Source of the DNA: Campylobacter concisus
GTDB taxonomy: Bacteria; Campylobacterota; Campylobacteria; Campylobacterales; Campylobacteraceae
Length of the DNA: 64,000 bases
Direction of reading: 5' to 3'
NCBI RefSeq assembly: GCF_003048875.2
Contig: NZ_CP049264.1
Span: forward strand, 1,488,001 to 1,552,000
In this document: piece after piece, positions 58,284-64,000 of the stretch
Layout of the letters: every line of letters starts with the position of its first letter
How positions within the stretch are numbered: the stretch's first letter is position 1
Position numbers and translations under genes: made by a program
Notes under the pieces: generated by a model
The model's input: only the letters and a program-made list of their open reading frames with translations
Told to the model about the DNA's origin: nothing
Databases searched by the model: none

Positions 58284-59342
58284 ATGAACAAAACACTACT
58301 TTACATCATCGCAGGTGCGAGCCTTGGCATACTTGGTCCGGTGCTCGTTCATTTTGGCAACCCAGCAAATATGGGCGTTTGTGCGGCTTGCTTTTTACGA
58401 GATAGCATGGGTGCGCTTGGCTTTCACCAGGCCAAAGTCGTGCAGTATCTAAGGCCTGAAATTTTAGGGCTTATCATCGGAGGCTTTCTAGCTAGCATGC
58501 TTTGGAGTAGAAATTTCACTCCAGTATCTGGTAGCGCGGCATTTTCTAGGTTTTTCTTAGGCGTGTTTGCGATGATAGGCTGCCTCATATTTTTAGGCTG
58601 CCCTTGGAGGGCGTTTTTGCGTCTTGGAGGCGGAGATATGACCGCCATCGCAGGGCTTGTTGGCTTGTTTGCTGGTGTCTTTGTGGGACGAGCTTTTAAG
58701 AAAAATGGCTACGTTTTACCTGAAAATGAAACCACTGCAAAGGCGATAGGGTTTTTGCCACTGATCATCGCTATTTTGCTTTTACTAGCACTTATCTTTG
58801 GTCTAAAACTTGGCGAAAATGGCGCATTATTTAGCTCAGAAAAAGGTCCAGGCTCACAGCATGCAAATTTATTTATCTCACTTATTTGTGCGATCATCAT
58901 CGGCGCATTTATGCAAAGAAGTAAATTTTGCTCAGTGGGAGCTATCAGCAAAATTTTTGAACGTGACTTTTCGATGTTTTATGGCGTCATCTCTATCATC
59001 GTCTGCGCAAGTATCACAAATTTAGTGCTAAATCAATACAAATTTGGCTTTGAAGGACAACCTATCGCTCACAATGATATGCTTTGGAATTTCTTAGGTA
59101 TGACGCTCGCTGGCCTTTGCTTTAGTCTAAGCTACGGCTGCCCTGGCAAACATTTAGTGCAAATGGGAGCTGGAAATTTAAGCTCAGCCGTATTTGTTTT
59201 AGGCATGGGCGCAGGTGCTGCTATAAGTCACAACTTCGTGCTTGCAAGCTCAGGAGCTGGCATCACACCTTTTGCCCCGTATGCCGTAGTGATCGGCTTT
59301 GTCTACGCTATTTACGTTGGATTTTTCACTAAAAAAGCTTAA
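58284..59342 (+). CDS. yedE: YedE/YeeE family membrane transporter, selenium-linked type
   Basis: This protein of about 352 residues has around nine membrane helices and the YeeE/YedE motifs NMGVCAACFLRD, LGCPWRAFLRLGGGD, QRSKFCSVGAI and SYGCPGKHLVQMGAGN, with conserved Cys residues. YedE types are associated with selenium metabolism and YeeE types with thiosulfate uptake; CPWR and CPGKH fit the YedE type. I choose the Met at 58284 (after AGGA). The frame is open back to 58212 but that adds unlikely sequence. It lies divergent from moeA, and both could serve seleno-molybdo formate dehydrogenase (inference). Confidence 0.87.
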   Translation: MNKTLLYIIAGASLGILGPVLVHFGNPANMGVCAACFLRDSMGALGFHQAKVVQYLRPEILGLIIGGFLASMLWSRNFTPVSGSAAFSRFFLGVFAMIGCLIFLGCPWRAFLRLGGGDMTAIAGLVGLFAGVFVGRAFKKNGYVLPENETTAKAIGFLPLIIAILLLLALIFGLKLGENGALFSSEKGPGSQHANLFISLICAIIIGAFMQRSKFCSVGAISKIFERDFSMFYGVISIIVCASITNLVLNQYKFGFEGQPIAHNDMLWNFLGMTLAGLCFSLSYGCPGKHLVQMGAGNLSSAVFVLGMGAGAAISHNFVLASSGAGITPFAPYAVVIGFVYAIYVGFFTKKA

Positions 59343-59344
59343 CT

Positions 59345-59380
59345 AAATTTGGCTGCTTTTGCAGTCAAATTTGCTTTTTA
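59345..59380 (+). terminator. terminator of the YedE-like gene
   Basis: A 12-bp stem with one G-T pair (59345-59356 with 59361-59372, loop TTTT) is followed by GCTTTTT, two bases after the stop codon. Confidence 0.75.
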
Positions 59381-59457
59381 TCTATAAAATTTGAGTGAGA
59401 TAAATTTTAGCTAAAAATAAGTTCTTAGGTTGTATAATCCAAAACTTATTTTAAGTT

Positions 59458-59534
59458 GTCACGGTAGCTCAGCTGGTTAGAGCGCTGGTCTCATAAGCCG
59501 GAGGTCGGGAGTTCAAGTCTCCCCCGTGACACCA
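59458..59534 (+). tRNA. tRNA-Met (anticodon CAT), CCA encoded
   Basis: This 77-base gene folds as a full cloverleaf. The acceptor stem is GTCACGG with CCGTGAC, the D arm GCTC...GAGC, the anticodon loop CTCATAA (CAT at 59492-59494) and the T arm GGGAG-TTCAAGT-CTCCC, followed by A and an encoded CCA. A paired first base (G1-C72) argues against initiator tRNA. Elongator tRNA-Met is most likely; a tRNA-Ile with lysidine-modified CAT is the alternative. It stands alone at the edge of the second effector region. Confidence 0.95.
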
Positions 59535-59918
59535 TAAATACCTAAACTACAATGTTTCTACAATATTATATTGCAGTCACCTTTCATAAAATATAGCTTA
59601 AAGTTTGTAGCAAAATAAAATTTTATGTAGCAAATTTTTAAGCTTGCAGTAATTTTAACACGTTTTTGTAAAAATTTTAAAATTTTACCAAGACACCAAA
59701 AACCATTTGAGCTTATGCGGAAATTATAAAAAAACAACTCATTATATCTATTATTTAAGTAAATATTAAAAATAAATTTTAATATTAAAAAAATATTTAT
59801 TTTATTTTAAGTTGTCAAGAAACCATTTTCCTTCTTGACACACTCATAAAATAATATCATCTATCAATATACAAGCATAAAATAATTTTTTTCATAGTAT
59901 GTATGATAATACTTACTT

Positions 59919-59941
59919 AGCAAACTCAAATTGAGTTTGCT
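59919..59941. repeat. perfect 11-bp palindrome around one base
   Basis: AGCAAACTCAA and TTGAGTTTGCT flank a single A. It could be a protein-binding operator or part of a hairpin with the next stem. Confidence 0.6.
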
Positions 59942-59963
59942 GTAAGGTCTTGGCAGACGGCCA

Positions 59964-59995
59964 ATATTTTTATTCTCATAATAGAATAAAAATAT
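59964..59995. repeat. 13-bp perfect hairpin
   Basis: The arms 59964-59976 and 59983-59995 pair perfectly around CATAAT. With the neighbouring palindrome it forms a two-hairpin block beyond the stop of the minus-strand effector gene at 60175. It could act as a terminator for that gene. Confidence 0.5.
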
Positions 59996-60174
59996 AAAAG
60001 CTCAGACAAACCATTATCTCTAAAAACTAATTTTTACAGATAAAACGTCTAAGCTTTTTATAAGGATTAGATAAATTTTCTTAAGAATATTGAAAGGTTA
60101 TGTGACGAAAATTTCAAAAGGCGTACAGATTGTTTAAAGGTGGCGTTTGATTTTCTTTCACTGAACATAGACTA

Positions 60175-63100
60175 TTAAGCCACCACTACTGTTTTTGTTG
60201 TATTTATATCGTCATTATATTTGCTATCAAGCCCACAAGCAAATTTTATATCCACCGTCTTTGCCTTGCTAGGTGTGACATAGATAAGGTTACTCTCATC
60301 GCTTATATCATCTACAAACTGGAAAAATCCTATACCACTTTTTGGAAGCGTTGTATTTTTGTATATAGCCTCTATATATTTAGGTGTTATAAAGATGAAA
60401 TTCTTATCCATGAGCGAGTATTTAAAGTTAAATGACGAGATGCTAAATTTATCATCTCTAAAGCGAGAGCTTAGATGTTCTTTTAGCTTCTTATCTTTTA
60501 CGTCAGAGCCCTCGTCTAAATTTAGCTCCATCTCTTTAAATCCCTCTTGGTTTTTATGCTCCACATCATTTAGCTTATATATGCAAACAGCAAGGTTGTC
60601 TGCTTGATTAAGGGCTGATTTTACATGCAGTCTTATGTGAGCGCTATTTAAATTTGGATTTAGCACCGCAGGGTTATCGTTTTGAGATGCAGGACTACCT
60701 ATGCTATGAGCTAGCTTTATCCTGTTTTCTTTTTTTATGCACCTTAGCGGTGAGCCAGTGTTGCTTAGGCACGCTGGCACTAGGTCTTGCATAACAGCAT
60801 AGTGGTTATTCATACTTTTTAGACTAAGAGCCGCTCTTGGCACGTATGCTACCTTTGTGCAAGGGTTTTTAGCTGAGCAGCCAACTATCGGTGAGTTTAT
60901 AAAATCAACATCAAGTATCACACCTTGATCATCTGACCTTATGCTTTTGCCTGCTCTACTTTTTAAGATCACATGGCCACCATGTGGGCAAACTACCACG
61001 TCATCTTCTATTATTGGATTAGCAAAGGCAGTACCACTAGCACTTAGCGCACTACTTTTCTTTTCTAAGTTTAGCCTCTCATTTGCCTTTTCAAGTGACT
61101 CTTTGGTCTCTTTGTTTGTTGGCTTTAGGTCTATATTTAGGCTTTTGTTTAGCAAAGAGTAGTTTAGCACACAAGCTCGTTGGTTTTTATAATCGATAGT
61201 TAGTCTTCCCTTGTCTTTATCCTCATCTCTTGGCTGATGAGAGAAGCTTAGCAGGCTAGAATTTGACTCCTCCCCGTCCTCTTCTTTTTTAAAGTATAGT
61301 GGATAGTCTGATTGCTCAGTGGCGGTATTTAGGAGCATAGAGCCTAGATATACTCTTTGCTCCATATTTTTACTATCTAGTTTAAATATATCATTTAAAA
61401 CCGCCACATCTATGATGCTTTTATCTTCAGCACTTACACTAAGAGTGTTTTCTTTTTTATGAAAGATATCCCCAAAGCTCTCATTTGCAAGAGCTCTTAT
61501 ATCCTCAGTTGCTAGTTTGTTATTGCGTGCTATATCGTTATTGCTTAAAGTTGATGGTTTATGCGCTATGACTATCGCTTCATCACTAGAGCTTGCCTCA
61601 TTAGAGCTAACGCTAGCTAAGAAATTCTCGTTTTCTTCAAGTTTTTTGTAGTCGGCATATTTTAGGCTTATTATGCTTTTTAGTATCTCTATCCTATCTT
61701 TTACGTACGTAGTAGCAAGCTTCATATCCACCTTGTCATCACACAGGGTTGTTATGCTCTTATAGATATTTTTATTATAAGCGAAGTATTTACCTAGTTC
61801 GTCTTTTTCTATCTTCTTATCAAAGACAAATAAATTTAAAGCACATATCGCCACTAGCATATCTATATCACCAGCTCTAGCACTGCTCACTATCTGCGAG
61901 GCATTTAGCTTTTCTATATCCTCGGCATCCAAAAGCCTAACTAAGTGAGCCTCTTTGTCGCTATTTTTATCTATATTTTTGCCTAAATTTTCGATGATAT
62001 ATCCAACCATATCTTGTTTAAATTTATCATCGCTAAATTTCCCTTGCTCATAAAAGAGGTTTAGATAAGCATAGAATATATATAAAGGTGTATCAAGCAT
62101 CGAGGTGTTGCTTATACTATCTATATCCACATCTAAATTTAGCTTCATCCTTATACATCTTAGTTTAAATTTAAGCGACTGGATATACTCATTTAGGTAG
62201 TCTAGAGCGCCTACGATATCTTTACCCTCTATCTTGCTTTCGTTTTCTTTATGCTCTAAAAGATAGCACATCAAGTATAAAACCATCACACTATCTTTTA
62301 GCGAGTGTGACCTGACTAATATATTGATCAAGTGTCTATTATCAGTGTTTTTATACTCTATCTCATCAGCCATACCAACACCTAGCTTAAACCCAAGATC
62401 AGATATAGCAGAAAGCGTAGGCTCCCATAACATATGCCAATCTCTTTCATAGCCATCCTCATTTTTGCTGATGCTTTGCTTTACACTTTCTATATGATGT
62501 ATCTCTATGCCTAGATCATCACCCTTGCTAGCTCTTTTTATATTTAGGTTTGTATCTTTGTTTGATAGAGTCTTGCACGCCTTATCGTTCTTCTCAACTG
62601 CATTTACACACTCTTTCACCGTGCTCTTGTCATCTTTAAAACCAAACATACCTTTTATTTTATTAAAAGCAGAATTTACTAGCTTTCCTAAAAAGCCATC
62701 TGGATCAACAAGTCTTGCTACATACTTTGCCCCTCTTACTATGCCTTTAGCTATAAGACTAAGAAACCTTACCACCCAAGTAAAAGCTGAGCCAATTATC
62801 CCACCATCAATTCCTGGGGCATTATAAGTATATAGCTCTTTTACTCCACTATCTTTAAATGTAACAGCATATATCTGTGCTAGATGTCCGCCTAGTGAGT
62901 GACCTGAGAGGATGACCTCTTTAGGACCATGAGAGGCTTGCTCTTGGTCTAAATTTAAAGAGCTTTCATCCTCGCCATCCACACTATTTAAATTTAAACT
63001 ATGAGAATTTATAGCTTCAACCATGCTTGATTGGAGTGATGTTAGTGCAGATATCTGCATAATGGCCTTAGAGGTAATAGCCATAAAAAAGTCGTCAACA

Positions 63101-63735
63101 AAGTCGTTTCCCTTTATCTCAGTTCCTCTAAAGCCTATGATATAGTTTGACTTTTCAGTGTCATAAAACACTGACGAGCTAAAGCCTGATTTTTGGTTTG
63201 GTATATGTTTTACTAGCTCGTAGCGATTGACAAAGAGTTTTGTGCGAGGGGAAATGGTATAAATTTCATCTTTACCTACAATTAGTCTTTGTTCTTTTGA
63301 GTCTTTGTCGTAATATATAAAATTTTTAACATCATTATCTATTTTTACGTCTTTCAATTCTCCATTTTCGCCAACTGGCTTTTTAACTATTTTATCGGCC
63401 ATAAAGTTAGCTTCTATTGCTAGAGCATAGGCAGTGGTATCACCAAGCTGACGGTTATTTATTCTTGATTGTCTAGTTTGGTTATCCTCTGTTATTTTAT
63501 CACCAAGTCGTATATTGTCCGAGTATCTCCAAACAGGATTATCAATTTCTTCTTTTTTACAAGAGTTTATTGTATTTTCTGGTAAATTTTCCAACCCATG
63601 CTTTTTTGATAATCTATCTAGCTCTCCCTCTTCATTCTCAAAGACATTATGTAAAAGAGCATAAGAGGCATCAGCAATGTCAATGTAATCTTTAAAGCAA
63701 TTTATCAGTTCCTTGCTTGATTTTTTAGTTTGCAT
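60175..63735 (-). CDS. second lipase and PAAR-like domain protein, putative secreted effector
   Basis: This 1186-residue protein shares its plan with the one at 53751. The start has KDYIDIADASYALLHNV (compare KDYADIADVAYAFFEYI), the lipase parts are IGFRGTEIKGNDFVDDFF and GHSLGG with Ser280, and the Cys-rich PAAR-like domain at about 905-975 has DDVVVCPHGG and SPIVGCSAKNPC. A closing domain follows. It differs by a longer middle with a hydrophobic, glycine-containing stretch near residues 310-350 that might touch membranes. No signal peptide is seen. The start codon shares one base with the stop of its upstream partner gene. Confidence 0.75.
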   Translation of the reverse strand: MQTKKSSKELINCFKDYIDIADASYALLHNVFENEEGELDRLSKKHGLENLPENTINSCKKEEIDNPVWRYSDNIRLGDKITEDNQTRQSRINNRQLGDTTAYALAIEANFMADKIVKKPVGENGELKDVKIDNDVKNFIYYDKDSKEQRLIVGKDEIYTISPRTKLFVNRYELVKHIPNQKSGFSSSVFYDTEKSNYIIGFRGTEIKGNDFVDDFFMAITSKAIMQISALTSLQSSMVEAINSHSLNLNSVDGEDESSLNLDQEQASHGPKEVILSGHSLGGHLAQIYAVTFKDSGVKELYTYNAPGIDGGIIGSAFTWVVRFLSLIAKGIVRGAKYVARLVDPDGFLGKLVNSAFNKIKGMFGFKDDKSTVKECVNAVEKNDKACKTLSNKDTNLNIKRASKGDDLGIEIHHIESVKQSISKNEDGYERDWHMLWEPTLSAISDLGFKLGVGMADEIEYKNTDNRHLINILVRSHSLKDSVMVLYLMCYLLEHKENESKIEGKDIVGALDYLNEYIQSLKFKLRCIRMKLNLDVDIDSISNTSMLDTPLYIFYAYLNLFYEQGKFSDDKFKQDMVGYIIENLGKNIDKNSDKEAHLVRLLDAEDIEKLNASQIVSSARAGDIDMLVAICALNLFVFDKKIEKDELGKYFAYNKNIYKSITTLCDDKVDMKLATTYVKDRIEILKSIISLKYADYKKLEENENFLASVSSNEASSSDEAIVIAHKPSTLSNNDIARNNKLATEDIRALANESFGDIFHKKENTLSVSAEDKSIIDVAVLNDIFKLDSKNMEQRVYLGSMLLNTATEQSDYPLYFKKEEDGEESNSSLLSFSHQPRDEDKDKGRLTIDYKNQRACVLNYSLLNKSLNIDLKPTNKETKESLEKANERLNLEKKSSALSASGTAFANPIIEDDVVVCPHGGHVILKSRAGKSIRSDDQGVILDVDFINSPIVGCSAKNPCTKVAYVPRAALSLKSMNNHYAVMQDLVPACLSNTGSPLRCIKKENRIKLAHSIGSPASQNDNPAVLNPNLNSAHIRLHVKSALNQADNLAVCIYKLNDVEHKNQEGFKEMELNLDEGSDVKDKKLKEHLSSRFRDDKFSISSFNFKYSLMDKNFIFITPKYIEAIYKNTTLPKSGIGFFQFVDDISDESNLIYVTPSKAKTVDIKFACGLDSKYNDDINTTKTVVVA

Positions 63736-64000
63736 TATTTATCCTTGCTTGCTCTTTCAAATTTGCCATTTACTAGTATAAATTTATTACCACCACCAAC
63801 ACTTTCAAAGCTGTTTTTCTTAAAACTAATACCTTTGGCTTCGTCTCCAAATAAGCCGTATTGTGTTTTTACTCTTTCGTATGCAACAGTACATGAAATT
63901 TGAACAATTCTTTCGTCTTTATCTTTGTAATATAGATTTGAAAATATCCAAGGTTTATATTTTTTTAAATTTTCATCACCTATGAATTTATAAATTTCTT
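63735..64000 (-). CDS. putative immunity partner, 5' part outside window
   Basis: Only the last 87 codons are visible; the gene continues past 64000. The stop TAA shares its last A with the ATG of the effector gene, showing translational coupling. The visible part (YKFIGDENLKKYKPW to NGKFERASKDK) resembles the C-terminus of the 208-residue protein at 53115. It is therefore the equivalent partner of the second module. An immunity function is an inference. Confidence 0.7.
   Translation of the reverse strand, partial: EIYKFIGDENLKKYKPWIFSNLYYKDKDERIVQISCTVAYERVKTQYGLFGDEAKGISFKKNSFESVGGGNKFILVNGKFERASKDK

Larger units (their letters stand above)
59535..60174. other. 640-base gene-free, hairpin-rich gap after the tRNA
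   Basis: This is a very AT-rich stretch with no credible gene. It holds three inverted repeats: 59813-59821 with 59832-59840, 59919-59929 with 59931-59941, and 59964-59976 with 59983-59995. The position just after a tRNA 3' end and before an accessory gene fits a decayed integration junction, but I see no integrase or attachment repeat. Confidence 0.6.

Noticed and set aside
59458-59534. Initiator tRNA (fMet)
   Set aside because: The first acceptor pair is G-C, while initiator tRNAs carry an unpaired first position.

Overview
The window reads as chromosomal DNA of an epsilonproteobacterium of the genus Campylobacter. Gene order matches Campylobacter landmarks recalled from C. jejuni: parA-parB-atpF'FHAGDC-tolQRA, dnaJ divergent from racR-racS-recR, and plsY-folB-cosR ... 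gppA-fliO-fliN-trpA-trpB. The moderate AT richness and the abundance of AAATTT suggest the C. concisus group. The species is an inference, because no 16S gene is present.

Layout. 1-13027 (minus strand) holds tolA (cut by the window edge), tolR and tolQ directly behind the complete F1Fo ATP synthase operon. Upstream of that lie parB, parA, birA, thiD, fmt, a small EF-hand protein and obg. 13203-17226 holds polA, a low-GC DUF2971-type gene and a small conserved-looking gene. 17558-22141 holds a dcuB transporter with an extra soluble insert, flhB, an unknown gene and rplU-rpmA. 22262-29394 holds uvrA, a ferredoxin, ndk, a DUF177 protein, rpmF-plsX-fabH and a 2-Cys peroxiredoxin. 29517-37346 (plus strand) holds a PilZ protein, a HerA-like ATPase, plsY, folB, a CosR-like regulator with an adjacent histidine kinase, and gppA. 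37347-37803 is a gene-free repeat-rich stretch. 37804-39412 is a flagellar cluster (FliO-like, FliN, CheX-like). 39490-46010 is a trp operon (trpGD-trpF-trpB-trpA) interrupted by an RloC-like ATPase. 46091-51850 holds recR, racS, racR, dnaJ, a second repeat-rich gap and pyk. 51943-64000 is accessory in character: a TRAP binding protein, two related lipase/PAAR-like giant proteins each directly preceded by a related small protein, and between them moeA, a YedE-type transporter and a tRNA with a CAT anticodon.

The strongest candidates for something new are four. First, the two paralogous effector-immunity-like modules face each other around moeA-yedE-tRNA. Second, a putative anticodon-nuclease ATPase sits tightly inside the trp operon. 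Third, a perfect 113-bp intergenic repeat occurs 12.5 kb apart. Fourth, a CosR-type regulator keeps its phospho-acceptor Asp and carries an overlapping kinase gene. Most of the rest is ordinary housekeeping content in compact operons.

Promoter calls rest on TATAAT-like -10 boxes; Campylobacter promoters usually lack a clear -35, so these are moderate-confidence. Terminator calls rest on visible inverted repeats.
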